From the NCBI RefSeq assembly GCF_014839805.1, contig NC_051142.1, positions 18,136,589 to 18,200,588 of the forward strand: DNA of 64,000 nt, given 5' to 3'. The DNA comes from Manduca sexta (Eukaryota > Arthropoda > Insecta > Lepidoptera > Sphingidae). Both the position numbers and the translations under genes were made by a program. Positions 50,101 through 54,839 of this stretch are shown here, piece after piece. The number at the start of each line of letters is the position of its first letter. Positions within the stretch are counted from its first letter, which is position 1. The notes beneath the pieces were generated by a model. The model did not search any database, was not told the origin of the DNA, and saw only the letters and a list, made by a program, of their open reading frames with translations.

Positions 50101-52847
50101 TCTAGTCACATCGCGTTACATACAGATGACTATTATTATCGCAATTTACAACGCATCTTAATCTATTATCGAACAATGCTATAAATTCTTTGGATAAAAG
50201 AGTCTGCAGGTACTCGAAAATGTTTTATTTCTGCTATTAAGCACTATTGCTTTTCCGACGTGATATAAACTGTGCAACACTAACAATTATTAGATGATAA
50301 CTAATAGATTAGTGCGTTCGATGATAAAGTTATTTTTTTTTTCATTATGGCTTAGCAAAGTGACTTCACTGCATGTAAAGTAAGCGTGATACCGTCTCGT
50401 TAGACTTTAGAGTATTGAATGGCAGCATATAGATGCTTCTTCACGCTACGGCGGAAAGACCCAGAATTATAGGCAGGTGAATATGAGTTCCTTTTAATAC
50501 AACACTTTCGAGCAGCATAGCTATTGATCGTGGTCAGTCCTTGATTGTTGATAAGTTGACTGACGTCCCAATTTAGATGAAGGAAAACCTATCAATATAT
50601 GAGTAATATATATAATACCACAAAAACACATACACACATATTCATGCCTTTATCCCCGAAGAAGTTTCAGGGCGCAACTGGTTCACCTATTTCTCGCCGT
50701 GCATGACGCGACAGAGCCGAGCCTTTCGCCACATCGAGCACAAATTCCAGACTCCGGGCCAATATTGAGTGGAAACTCCGAATATCACTTTGCCCGACCC
50801 GGGAATCGAACCCTATAACTCAGCAGTAGTCACATCGTAATACTTCTACGCCACAGAGGGTTATTCCGTTCTCTATTTTACACGAATATTCAGATTTTAC
50901 AAGTTACAAATTTCCATTGCATTCTTATCTCAAATATTAGGATAACAAAATTACGCCATATTAGGTGCAAATATGGCGACGGGTATCTTCAAACTAAGGC
51001 CCATATAACAAATTGTTCCGGGATAAAATCCGCTGCAAGGTTGGAACGTAAAAAAATCAATTTGAAAATTATTAAATCAAATATTCATTTTGAAATTGAC
51101 CTTAGTATAGCTATCATAATGAAGCGAGTTGTTGAGGTCACAATGTGTGCCATCAAAGGTCACTTTATAAATGGTATTGGTTATCATACGCCCAAATATT
51201 TTGTGGCTGTTGTCCCGGATGTATTTTGGTCTGGCTGTGTATTGGCTATCATTATGTTTTCAGGGTAGCGATTAACTGGTGTAGTTAGCTTCAAAATAAT
51301 GTCACCCCTATAGAATTCTGAATATTAAATATCATACATGTGCCATTAGAATTATCCGCTGACACATCTTGGGACGGAAATACAGCCCGCCATAAAAGTA
51401 ATAACAGTAGGTGTAATTCATGTACTATGCCTACGCTCTTCTGATTATGGGCAAACATATATGTTTACGTATACTCAGTTGGTAATGGTGGTTCTTTGTT
51501 TTATAACTATTGGCTAGATACATTGATATTAAATACTATGAAACGTCTAGATTTTATAAGTATGGAGATAAACTAGACACTTACCTGAGTGTTGGCTTGC
51601 AGGATGTTGGCTCCATTCGCGTTGACGACACCGTTGTTGCACTGGGCCCTGGGCACGCACACGTACCCCTGGCCTGCGCAGGTCTGGGTCAAGTCTCCCT
51701 GGTCAGATCCTAGCACATTACCGGTGCTCTGGAATGCTTCATCAACGTTCTGTTCATAACCAAAACCTTTCTGACCATTCTGGATAAGGTTAATGTTCGA
51801 CCCAGCTGTAGAGGCTGAGAATGGGCTCGGAGAAGATCCGACGTAGCCCTGGGTGGAGTCAGAGAAACCAGCTCCGCTCTGCGCGCCGAATCCGCTTTGT
51901 GCGCCAGAACCGCCTTGCGCGCCGAATCCGCTCTGTGCGCCGAATCCGCTTTGTGCGCCAGTTCCACCTTGCGCGCCGAATCCGCTCTGCGCGCCGAAAC
52001 CGCTTTGTGCGCCAGATCCGCCTTGAGCGCCGAAACCGCCTTGCGCGCCGAATCCGTTTTGTGCTCCGGATCCGCCTTGCGCGCCGAATCCGCTTTGTGC
52101 GCCGGATCCAGATTGTCCACCGAATTGACCAGCTCCTCCGTTCAAGAATGGATTTTGGGAGAGATCCAATTGGCCTTTGCCGAATGACGATGACTCAAAA
52201 GATGATGAAGATGATTGGAATTTGTCGATTCCAACGCTACCAGCGCCGGCACCACCAGCGCTCGCACCACCAGCACTGCTGAAACCTCCGGAAAGCTTTG
52301 AGAAGTCACCGTTCAAGAAAGGGTTTGAGGAGAAATCGACACCACCTCCAGTACTGGTGTAGCTAGAGCTGGTTTTACTGAATTTCTCGTAAGCGGCTCC
52401 GGAATTTTTGAAGGGAGAGTTCTTACCCGCCCACCAGAAAGGGCCGCCTTTCTGGAATACGCTGCTTCCAGCTTCGTGGAAATTAAATTCGTTAGCAGTA
52501 TCCTGAGCAGCTGCTTGCTTGAATGCTTCTAGGTTTCCAAATTTCTGGATAACTTGACCATCTTTGACTTTGATGCCAGCACAGCCTTTGTCAGACGAGC
52601 ATCCTTCAAAGGTCTGTTGTGTGTGTAATTCACCAGGCAGCTGCTGTATCGCTGCAAGCAGTTCTTTAGGGTTTTTGAGGTTTAGCTTAGCGTTTGGCGC
52701 ACAAGCGCTGCAGCGTTCTTTCCTCGCTTGAGGGTCGCTTGGTTCGGCTTCATGTGCGGGCTCTTTACCTTGCTTGAGTTTTTCGCTTTCGGCTCTGACG
52801 GCGAGCACCAGGCATATGGTGACCACTATTGAAAATAGTGGCTTCAT
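12172..52847 (-). CDS. scaf: Scarface-like inactive CLIP-domain serine protease homologue (whole spliced gene)
   Basis: Thirteen coding exons: 52847-51585, 38176-37519, 37153-37023, 36679-36456, 36335-36190, 33333-33248, 32674-31123, 30113-29926, 28829-28672, 26736-26450, 15102-14939, 14586-14508 and 14174-12172. All introns are GT-AG, and the phases add up to 6,939 nt, or 2,312 residues plus stop. Domains in order: signal peptide (about 1-19), CLIP 1 (about 390-433), CLIP 2 (about 646-698), Gly-rich tract (about 840-1350), trypsin-like domain (about 1425-1665), repeat tail to 2312. In the protease fold the active-site His is Ser (ITSASC, about 1465), Asp is kept (YDVAIL, about 1515) and Ser is Ile (VDIGSAL, about 1622), so no proteolysis is expected. 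Motifs DFAEIPWQAM, GEWKLG, EPLPFQ and GSALAC resemble Drosophila Scarface as I remember it; that protein is secreted and modulates JNK-linked epithelial morphogenesis. A generic CLIPA-type homologue is the alternative. Confidence 0.8.
14508..14586 (-). CDS. scaf: scaf exon 12: degenerate active-site serine segment
   Basis: The exon encodes VDIGSALACTTGDSHFVLRG and VYSWDS. The canonical GDSGGPL motif reads VDIGSAL, so the nucleophile Ser is Ile, although the Asp before it remains. GSALAC is also what I recall in fly Scarface. The donor is TCCG|GTAAGC. Confidence 0.85.
14939..15102 (-). CDS. scaf: scaf exon 11: protease-like domain, C-terminal half
   Basis: The exon encodes AHLQGSIMHALNVSLVNPGE, then ECQAKL and a Cys-rich loop (DSCVCGQPTNPLNNICK). 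It continues directly from the GWGK segment of exon 10. Phase 1 in, 0 out (AAA|GTAAGT). Confidence 0.84.
16438..16585 (+). repeat. Left inverted terminal repeat of the DIRS element
   Basis: This is the reverse complement of 21091-21238 over 148 bp. The main difference is an order change in a few bases near the outer edge (CTTCGATATA here against CGAAGATATA at the other end). The repeat runs from the GCTTCATTC edge to CATCATTCTT, just upstream of the Gag-like start at 16621. Confidence 0.9.
16621..19869 (+). CDS. DIRS Gag-like / reverse transcriptase / RNase H / methylase-like polyprotein, with a probable intron
   Basis: Exon 1 is 16621-16741, starting MPKRSAEEKIKYYNSKIRKL with a basic coiled segment. 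A donor G|GTAAGT at 16742 and an acceptor TCGTTTAG ending at 17032 would remove 291 nt and put exon 1 in frame with the long ORF that runs to the TAG at 19869. The ORF carries a Gag-like region, then an RT domain with the YLDD box (VIYLDDWLCLG), an RNase H domain (FSDASRTGWGAF, ELLAAFFGL, RIDNTTAV, EADQES) and a methylase-like region typical of DIRS (DLFASRTN, SWKPDPDA, YAFPPF). Without splicing, translation could begin at the ATG at 16969, but the N terminus would be untypical. No disabling mutation is seen. Confidence 0.82.
19872..20777 (+). CDS. DIRS tyrosine recombinase
   Basis: The ATG at 19872 follows the polyprotein stop (TAGTCATGG) after two bases, so reinitiation is plausible. The open frame extends upstream to 19569, and the true N terminus may lie further upstream (for example near 19780). 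The protein has the catalytic set of tyrosine recombinases: the first Arg in TAHRVQTL, HSTRH for the H-x-x-R pair, AGW, and the Tyr in KFYHRP near the C terminus. It would integrate a circular DNA intermediate instead of using an integrase. No stop or frameshift is seen in about 301 residues. Confidence 0.85.
   Translation: MASLSKNTLMQYNGTYKLWWQFSQIHNYDPYICTVSNVMLFLTEQFKKGAAYGTLNCHRSALSLLLGNVTCDEQIKRLLKGAYKLRPAMPKYSYTWDPQLVLNFVAKWVPNRELSIEQLSKKIVILLALCTAHRVQTLASIKLEDIVINCSGVKIGISSPIKTSAAGREQPVLVLPYFSENKAICPATVIEDYIFCTKDIRPFNKNNLLITYKRPHRCATAQTISRWIKQVLELSGIDVSMFSAHSTRHAATSAARASGLSLDTIRKAAGWTNRSQTFAKFYHRPMLVTEDFASSVLMPNM
20928..21040 (+). repeat. Internal complementary region of the DIRS element
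   Basis: The first part (20928 to about 20970) is the complement of the outer left end, including ATCGAAGAATGAAGCGACGA. The second part (to 21040) is the complement of the outer right end, including TGATCAAACGAACTTACC. They meet at a shared ATATAATA. In DIRS elements this region is thought to template restoration of the ends and formation of a circular intermediate. Confidence 0.88.
21091..21238 (-). repeat. Right inverted terminal repeat of the DIRS element
   Basis: Inverted partner of 16438-16585. A unique terminal segment of about 58 bp (21239-21296) follows it and is found again, inverted, in the internal complementary region. Confidence 0.9.
21614..21850 (+). repeat. SINE copy
   Basis: Contains GACTGCCTCTGTGGCGTATG, TATTGGGTTTTTGTACTCAG and the TCTATCACATCATGGGACGG block. 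It lies about 320 bp right of the DIRS element in the same intron. Confidence 0.6.
22150..22405 (-). repeat. SINE copy, near complete
   Basis: On the minus strand it starts GCCTCGGTGGCGTAGTTGTA, has a pol III B-box (GGGTTCGAATCCCGGGTCGG), then the body block ATGGCGATAGGCTCGCCCCC, and ends GCATACCCCTTCGGGGATAA. This is the clearest copy of the family in the window. Confidence 0.75.
22440..22690 (+). repeat. Interspersed repeat (GGCCGGCATAATTATGTCGA family)
   Basis: Carries ACTCCACTGCACCTGATGGT, CATAATTATGCCGGCCTGTT and GTTAGAACCGGATATACACA. Other copies are at 26884-27040 (minus), 39360-39530 (plus), 41565-41790 (minus) and a scrap at 50345-50395. The outer part ends in TATATATCATACCACCAA. 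Confidence 0.6.
23755..23945 (+). mobile_element. Short decayed Helitron-like element
   Basis: TACTACTATATAAAGCTAAA and GTTTGTTTGAATGCGCGAAT match the left end of the element at 2371. CACGCGGATGGAGCCACAGG is a decayed right hairpin. Most of the middle is deleted. Confidence 0.5.
25336..25430 (-). repeat. Interspersed repeat, inverted partner of 1612
   Basis: Complement of the block at 1612-1712, with a GTAGTGGTGGGTGGGAGAGT edge. It lies in scaf intron 10. Confidence 0.5.
26450..26736 (-). CDS. scaf: scaf exon 10: central part of the protease-like domain, catalytic Asp kept
   Basis: The exon encodes IKGGEWKLGIDDEPLPFQIV, RHPEY, YDVAILVL, IQPICLP and CIVSGWGK, which follow the chymotrypsin fold closely. 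The Asp of the catalytic triad is retained. Phase 2 in, 1 out (CAGG|GTGAGT). The next coding exon is 11.3 kb away because the DIRS element and other repeats lie in between. Confidence 0.87.
26800..26880 (+). repeat. SINE tail fragment in scaf intron 9
   Basis: CACACCATGGGACGGAACAT and GGTTGCAACTATA match the rear of the SINE family. It starts about 65 bp from the acceptor of scaf exon 10. Confidence 0.4.
26884..27040 (-). repeat. Same repeat family as 22440, partial
   Basis: Complement of the right half: TAGCATATAATTTATATCCG, GCGACCACCGTACACAAGGT and CCAACAGGCCGGCATAATTG. Confidence 0.55.
27075..27293 (+). mobile_element. Helitron-like relic with CTAG end
   Basis: Contains TTGAGAGCCTGGGAGGGACA and ends ACAAAGCCGCATACAAAAG with CTAG at 27290-27293. 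It lies in scaf intron 9-10 territory, left of exon 9. Confidence 0.5.
27621..27642. repeat. (AT)n microsatellite
   Basis: An uninterrupted AT run in an intron of scaf. Confidence 0.9.
27655..27922 (+). repeat. Lepidopteran interspersed repeat with GTCGGGTCAGCTAG end
   Basis: Runs from about CATGCCATCACGCGTGAACG to AGACGGGACAACGTAGGTCG and GGTCAGCTAG. The block is recognisable as a common interspersed repeat in Lepidoptera from memory. An (AT)n run precedes it at 27621-27642. Confidence 0.4.
27950..28110 (+). repeat. Interspersed repeat shared with 3710-3880
   Basis: Second copy of the family described at 3710; same orientation, both ends indistinct. It lies left of scaf exon 9. Confidence 0.5.
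28450..28657 (+). mobile_element. Helitron-like relic beside a scaf splice donor
   Basis: It opens with ATCGATACTAATATTATAAA, carries CCAGGGATGGATATAGGCGA and AAATATATAGCGGGACTTT, and ends in a decayed hairpin (ACGAAGCGGAGTCACGTGC) plus AAAAGTTAG|T. The right edge is about 13 bp from the donor of scaf exon 9. Confidence 0.55.
28672..28829 (-). CDS. scaf: scaf exon 9: N-terminal part of the protease-like domain, catalytic His replaced
   Basis: The exon encodes VDFAEIPWQAMVLL, then LLCGGVITRPEVVITSASCVDG. The usual TAAHC of chymotrypsin-fold enzymes reads TSASC here, so the catalytic His is Ser, while the flanking disulphide cysteines are kept. The donor GATGG|GTAATT lies only about a dozen bases from the end of a Helitron-like relic. 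Confidence 0.85.
28986..29342 (+). pseudogene. LINE reverse transcriptase fragment
   Basis: A 118-codon open frame in scaf intron 8, antisense to the gene. It begins at VDDTLV, corresponding to the YxDD/ADDT catalytic box of jockey/CR1/R1-like reverse transcriptases. It continues through RRLGLKVAFEKTEAICFHG, a Gly/Pro loop and MKYLGLILDSRWEFSAHF, all standard for the RT thumb region of insect LINEs. The first Asp-box residue is altered and both ends of the protein are missing, so it is dead. Confidence 0.75.
29926..30113 (-). CDS. scaf: scaf exon 8: junction between Gly-rich tract and protease-like domain
   Basis: The acceptor is TCGCAG|GATTTG. The exon encodes GFGTGVRYQTGQRLVQGVGQ, then a less repetitive Tyr/Glu-rich segment and CGLL. 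The lone Cys in SGQCGLL sits where the catalytic-domain linker Cys usually lies in CLIP proteases. Phase 1 in, 0 out (AAA|GTGAGT). Confidence 0.8.
31123..32674 (-). CDS. scaf: scaf exon 7: large Gly-rich repeat exon (about 517 residues)
   Basis: The acceptor is TTAACAG|GTGACC. After VTIDGTRVNQGFG the exon encodes two kinds of repeat. The first half is built of roughly 8-10 residue units such as QGSGLGVRQGxG. The second half is a run of about twenty near-regular ten-residue units of the type GAGAGGFAGQ. It is extremely rich in Gly, Ala, Gln and Phe, with almost no Cys. The DNA is GC-rich against an AT-rich background because of Gly/Ala codons. Donor CAAG|GTATGT, phase 1. The tract probably forms a disordered or elastomeric spacer (inference). 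Confidence 0.83.
33248..33333 (-). CDS. scaf: scaf exon 6: small Gly-Val-Gln repeat exon
   Basis: This 86-nt exon encodes GNLGQGVKQGVGFGFNQGVG and a few more residues. Acceptor AAATAG|GAAATC and donor CAG|GTAAGA keep the phase (1 in, 0 out). Its composition matches the next exon, so it is a plausible member of the repeat tract despite its small size. Confidence 0.75.
33535..34840 (+). mobile_element. Full-length maT-type (DD37D) mariner element
   Basis: The element is 1,306 bp and flanked by TA at 33533-33534 and 34841-34842. Imperfect terminal inverted repeats are present: CTTAGTCTGGCCATAAATAC at the left, and the complement of the right end reads CCTAGTCTTGCCATAAATAT. It lies in scaf intron 5 (36189-33334), antisense to the gene. 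Length and ends fit maT elements of Lepidoptera. Confidence 0.87.
33677..34716 (+). pseudogene. DD37D mariner transposase with a single frameshift
   Basis: The ATG at 33677 opens MVWGDKENRIAVIALHKVGM, the N-terminal helix-turn-helix region. The frame is lost in an A run near 33838-33846; the missing base is probably one A. The second frame picks up at RSGRPRSVRTKKVV and runs to the stop at 34716. The catalytic residues are in FTDEKIF, QQDSAPGHK and SPDLNPLDYDLW; the last two Asp are separated by 37 residues, giving DD37D. Apart from this one indel the protein (about 345 residues) looks intact, so the insertion is probably young. It cannot make transposase as it stands, but its ends could be mobilised in trans. 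Confidence 0.85.
36190..36335 (-). CDS. scaf: scaf exon 5: Pro/Gly linker leading into GQQGIG repeats
   Basis: The acceptor is AAACAG|GGGC. The exon encodes a Pro/Thr linker and then the first Gly-Gln units (GQQGIGLIGQQGIGAVGV). It enters in phase 2 and leaves in phase 1, matching both neighbours. The intron that follows holds the full-length mariner at 33535-34840. Confidence 0.8.
36456..36679 (-). CDS. scaf: scaf exon 4: end of CLIP 2 and linker
   Basis: The exon starts DCKDIESGRIGKCCRDPFYT, giving Cys 4 and the CC pair of CLIP 2. The adjacent CCRDPxYxDPWP is a motif often seen after CLIP domains in masquerade-like homologues. A short Pro/Asn-rich linker follows. The donor is TTTAG|GTAAGT, phase 2. 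Confidence 0.83.
37023..37153 (-). CDS. scaf: scaf exon 3: first part of CLIP 2
   Basis: The exon is 131 nt and encodes about 44 residues, with cysteines in the CLIP pattern (AGCAAALKCTPIEFC) followed by ADGIISNTSVFLTREQE. The phase is 1 on entry and 0 on exit (ACG|GTGAGT). It pairs with the next exon, which carries Cys 4 and the Cys-Cys doublet. Confidence 0.83.
37519..38176 (-). CDS. scaf: scaf exon 2: end of CLIP 1 and Pro/Thr/Ser-rich linker
   Basis: The acceptor is TTACAG|AAACAA in phase 0. The exon opens with YCNLRTEICC, which supplies the last three cysteines of CLIP 1. It continues with a Ser/Gly/Phe-rich stretch and then a Pro/Thr linker containing TPRPITPRPFTTPKPTYLPP. That linker is likely extended and O-glycosylated (inference). 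The donor is CCAA|GTAAGT, phase 1. Confidence 0.85.
39360..39530 (+). repeat. Same repeat family as 22440, partial
   Basis: CACAATTATGCCGGCCTGTT, ACACTGACTGATCCCGGAAC and CACCTTGTGTACTGTGGTCG are shared with the other copies. Confidence 0.55.
39660..39780 (+). repeat. tRNA-like SINE head of another family
   Basis: AAGCGGCTGTGGTACTGAGT resembles a pol III A-box and GTCGCGGGTTCGACCCCGCC a B-box, 15-20 bp apart. No anticodon stem fits, so it is a SINE head and not a tRNA gene. Confidence 0.4.
40128..40250 (+). repeat. Penelope-like terminal fragment
   Basis: Carries CACGAAGGCTGCAAAGTCAT, CGAAAATTAGTTTTATTT and ATTCGCGTAAACATAAGA, the same blocks as right of the palindrome at 10843-10950, with about 10-20% differences by eye. 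It lies in scaf intron 1. Confidence 0.55.
40594..41030. mobile_element. Inverted-repeat MITE (foldback element)
   Basis: The left arm (about 40594-40790) and right arm (about 41030-40850) are diverged inverted copies over nearly 190 bp. Matching blocks include CTAGCTCTCGTCTTGTAAAA against CTAGCTCACGTCTTGTTAAA, GTTTTTGTTGACGATATCTA against GTTTTTGTTGACTATATTTA, and GGGGCAAATCCGCC against AAGGCAAATCCGTC. No coding sequence is present. Exact ends and target duplication were not determined. Confidence 0.6.
41041..41310 (-). mobile_element. Helitron-like relic, minus strand
   Basis: CTAGCTTTCACCCACGGCTC at the left is the complement of the usual right end. TTTTCCCGGGATATAATTTA follows. It directly abuts the inverted-repeat MITE at 40594-41030. 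Confidence 0.4.
41565..41790 (-). repeat. Same repeat family as 22440, near complete
   Basis: From GTGGTAGGATATATTTTATA through CCAACAGGCCGGCATAATTG to ACTTACCATTAGGAACAGTG, in opposite orientation to 22440. Confidence 0.55.
41965..42170 (-). repeat. SINE copy
   Basis: Carries the complement of the B-box as CGGGACTCGAACCCGGGACA and the head as CCACCACCAAGGCAGAC. It lies in scaf intron 1. Confidence 0.6.
43020..43375 (+). pseudogene. LINE ORF2 C-terminal scrap and 3' UTR
   Basis: In one forward frame near 43140 it reads RWEDDIKQVAEP, a stop, WTPLAKDRVSWKSFEEAFVV and GQAVAKM, which matches the end of ORF2 in common lepidopteran LINEs (RWEDDIK...W...A.DR..WK.LEEA). Stops and frame changes are present. 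It is followed by an A/T-rich tail with GCAATAAAGGC. Confidence 0.6.
43380..46244. other. Intron 1 of scaf, middle: nothing recognised
   Basis: AT-rich; no open frame with recognisable motifs and no repeat family match by eye apart from the flanking LINE scrap and Helitron. Confidence 0.45.
46245..47103 (-). mobile_element. Non-autonomous Helitron, copy in scaf intron 1
   Basis: On the minus strand it runs from A|TCTTCTATACTTATAATAAA to the hairpin region ACGTTCG...CGCGGGCGAAGCTGC and CTAG|T. It is a close relative, inverted, of 61466-62309. It contains a short TCTG/CAGA run (about 46950) and ends at a GATA run at 47102-47116. Confidence 0.75.
48115..48660 (-). pseudogene. Penelope-like element C-terminal (GIY-YIG region) fragment and tail
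   Basis: On the minus strand, 48640 to about 48310 reads KSAVAEHSEGGSNHYLLVD, then KEQRFLPKMIRESIEIKK, then (after a frameshift at about 48425) EDGCKLAQTWDPVL. These phrases match the end of the GIY-YIG endonuclease region of Penelope-like elements as I recall it. Downstream on the same strand (48185-48115) is the ATGTCTAACATTCGCGTAAA tail seen at 10924 and 40220. The reverse transcriptase is absent. Confidence 0.6.
48700..50630. other. Intron 1 of scaf, right part: nothing recognised
   Basis: AT-rich filler with a scrap of the 22440 repeat family near 50345. A regulatory region could be here, being within 4 kb of the start exon, but I see no definite motif cluster. Confidence 0.4.
50640..50865 (-). 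repeat. SINE copy
   Basis: CCTTTATCCCCGAAGAAGTT at the left and GACCCGGGAATCGAACCC with ACGCCACAGAGG at the right match the minus-strand copy at 22150. It lies in scaf intron 1, about 0.7 kb from the start exon. Confidence 0.6.
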
Positions 52848-52851
52848 GTTT
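51585..52851 (-). CDS. scaf: scaf exon with start codon: signal peptide, N-terminal Cys region, Gly-Ala-Gln repeats, first half of CLIP 1
   Basis: The ATG is at 52847-52845 and is followed by a hydrophobic segment (MKPLFSIVVTICLVLAVRA) that reads as a signal peptide. Four nucleotides upstream of the ATG is a good acceptor (TTGTTCCAG), so a non-coding 5' UTR exon probably lies further right; I could not find it. The exon encodes residues 1-421. A Cys-bearing region (RCSACAPN, FEGCSSDKGCAG) comes first, then Ser/Phe/Gly segments, then tandem GAQSGF/GAQGGF units at about 51880-52110. It ends with the first three cysteines of a CLIP domain (CAGQGYVCVPRAQC). The donor is CAG|GTAAGT, phase 0. The fourth to sixth CLIP cysteines are 13.4 kb away in the next exon. 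Confidence 0.85.
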
Positions 52852-53821
52852 CTGGAACAAGGAGGGTAAATTTTATATATAACAAACAAAGGTTTTCTTT
52901 TAAATACTAATTATATATATTATACAGGCCGGTTTTCACACGTCAGTCTGGAATCTTTTAGAAGAGGTGTACGTTCTGTAGTGGACATATATTTCTCTAG
53001 GATCCAGGACCCTTATTCCATATGACATAGAACAATATTATTTCTTCAAAAAGATTCCGTTTAATTCCATTGTATGACTTCCATTAAAATTGTTTATTAC
53101 AAATTGCGCGGAAAACATATGAGAAAACAAACACGAAAATATGATAAAAATCAAAGTTATCACTACCATCTTTAAAGAATGTGTTAAACACAACCTTTAT
53201 GTTTTATTTTATGTCGAAATCTTTAATCTTTAATCCGATAATTTCTGATAAACTGTCAAAATATAATTAACAATTGTAATTGTTTATGTTGAAGTGAGTT
53301 TAATGCACTTCAAAACAACAATTAAATCGGTCATGACTGCTGGACTCTTTGCAATATAAAAGGTTAATTTTACTTTTTGGCATGGCAAACTAAACTGAAT
53401 CTTTTTTTTTGATTTTGCGGAGGTCTTATAGATACTGCCCAGCCGAGGAGGGCGTCTGAGCGGTTATGTTTGGTTCACGGTATCATACGACCTGAAGTTC
53501 AGCCGCCATGTGTAGGCTATATACCTATATATCCTTTAACTGTGGACGCGCGGTCTCACAGGCCGCTCGCAGTTTGAAAATTTCGTGTTTACACCTTTCC
53601 ACTTGCTCCCCGTGTATAAGGCGCTCAGTAGCTTCAGTTTTAGTGGCGTAACGTATGTTAAAATGGGAGACGGTGTCGGCGGCTGCAAATAAGACCAGTT
53701 ATTTTTCTTTAAACTTTGACCGCGGTCTGTGAGACCGCACGTCCACGTTTCCGATACAAATTTTTACGCCTATTTTGTTTTTTTTTTACGTTATTTTCAT
53801 TTAAAATGTTAACAAATATTA

Positions 53822-54064
53822 ATGAAAGTGCATCTACGTCAATACAAACGCCAACGTCACAGCTGCAACATACCTATTTATGATCTACTTTTAAAGTCAG
53901 ACCAGTCTGATAACGAGGAAACTATTGAGGATTGCTTTTTATCAGAAGCTTATTTTATTCGAAAATATATAAGTGACTATGAAGATAATACCGATGTCTC
54001 TAGCATAGACGATAACATTATAAGGAGTATCAGCCCCAAGCGGGGTCCACGAAAATTTATCTAG
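53822..54064 (+). pseudogene. piggyBac transposase N-terminal fragment
   Basis: An 80-codon open frame starting MKVHLRQYKRQRHSC, followed by an acidic Ser/Asp/Glu-rich stretch. Such acidic N termini are common in piggyBac transposases. It stops before any DDE/DDD core. On its own the sequence is too short to prove the assignment; the TTAA-flanked ends and the Cys-rich relic downstream support it. Confidence 0.5.
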
Positions 54065-54299
54065 TTTGCTAGTACAGTACTAAAATATTGGCTTGACGTC
54101 ACCTATCAATACAGGCAGAAAATATTGATAGGAGTCGTAAAAAGCATGATGACCCCAACAAAGCACCCCGCGATGTATGGGTGGTAGTTGTAAAGCACTT
54201 TCTCTGTGAAACCTAAAAAAATATAAAGATCCACCGGAACCAGCAAAATTTTGAAAGGGGACTATGAGAAATATAAATTTGGGAACCTCTGCTCTAGAC

Positions 54300-54470
54300 G
54301 AACCCCGTAGTCAGGGTACTGTCTCGTCAAAGCGCACAGCATGTCGCCTTTGTCCCCCAAAACTAAAGAGAAAGTCCAATTTTAATTGCATAAGTTATAA
54401 ACAGGTCATACGGTTACAGTGTTCCAAACCCTAGTGTAAAAACTGCCAATAATTTGATACATATTGGACC
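54300..54470 (+). pseudogene. piggyBac transposase C-terminal Cys-rich fragment
   Basis: Reading forward gives a KRTACRLCPPKTKRKSNFNC-type segment, then VIRLQCSKP, a stop and CKNC. Cys pairs in this order after a KRxxCxxCP start resemble the zinc-binding C-terminal domain of piggyBac transposases. It carries at least one stop codon. Confidence 0.55.
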
Positions 54471-54839
54471 ATTGTCAAAATTTTTATATTTGAATTTGAG
54501 AAGACGTTTTTTTGATTTTATGTTACAATATGCCTTAGATTTATAGATAAAAATGTTATTTTTTTAAAAAAGTTTAATTTTTCAGCCCTAAAACCGATCT
54601 CAAGTAAATTTATGCCAAATAGTGCCTTTAACTGTTAATATGATTTAATTAGGTGAGAAATAAATAAAGATTGATTAAAAGCTTCTAAATTATTTCATTT
54701 TAATGTACATAGAAAATAATAAATATAATAGCGTAAAAATAAAACTAATATTTACGTTGTATTTTAACTCAAAACATAGCGGTCCGTGAGACCGCGCGTC
54801 CATGGTAGTGTAACAAAAAAATGACGTCCATAGTTAAGG

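Larger units (their letters stand above)
53540..54833 (+). mobile_element. piggyBac-like element, internally deleted, with TTAA target duplication
   Basis: TTAA flanks both sides (53536-53539 and 54834-54837). The ends are CTGTGGACG at the left and CTATGGACG on the complement of the right. GGTCTCAC/GTGAGACC subterminal motifs occur near 53560, 53728 and 54785. Inside, 53822-54064 encodes an acidic N-terminal-like segment (DQSDNEETIEDCF). Near 54310-54460 are the remains of the Cys-rich C terminus (KRTACRLCPPKTKRKSNFNC). The catalytic core is missing. It lies about 0.7 kb upstream of the scaf start exon. Confidence 0.78.

Noticed and set aside
51821..52282. Arg-rich plus-strand open frame
   Set aside because: Antisense shadow of the exon 1 repeat tract.
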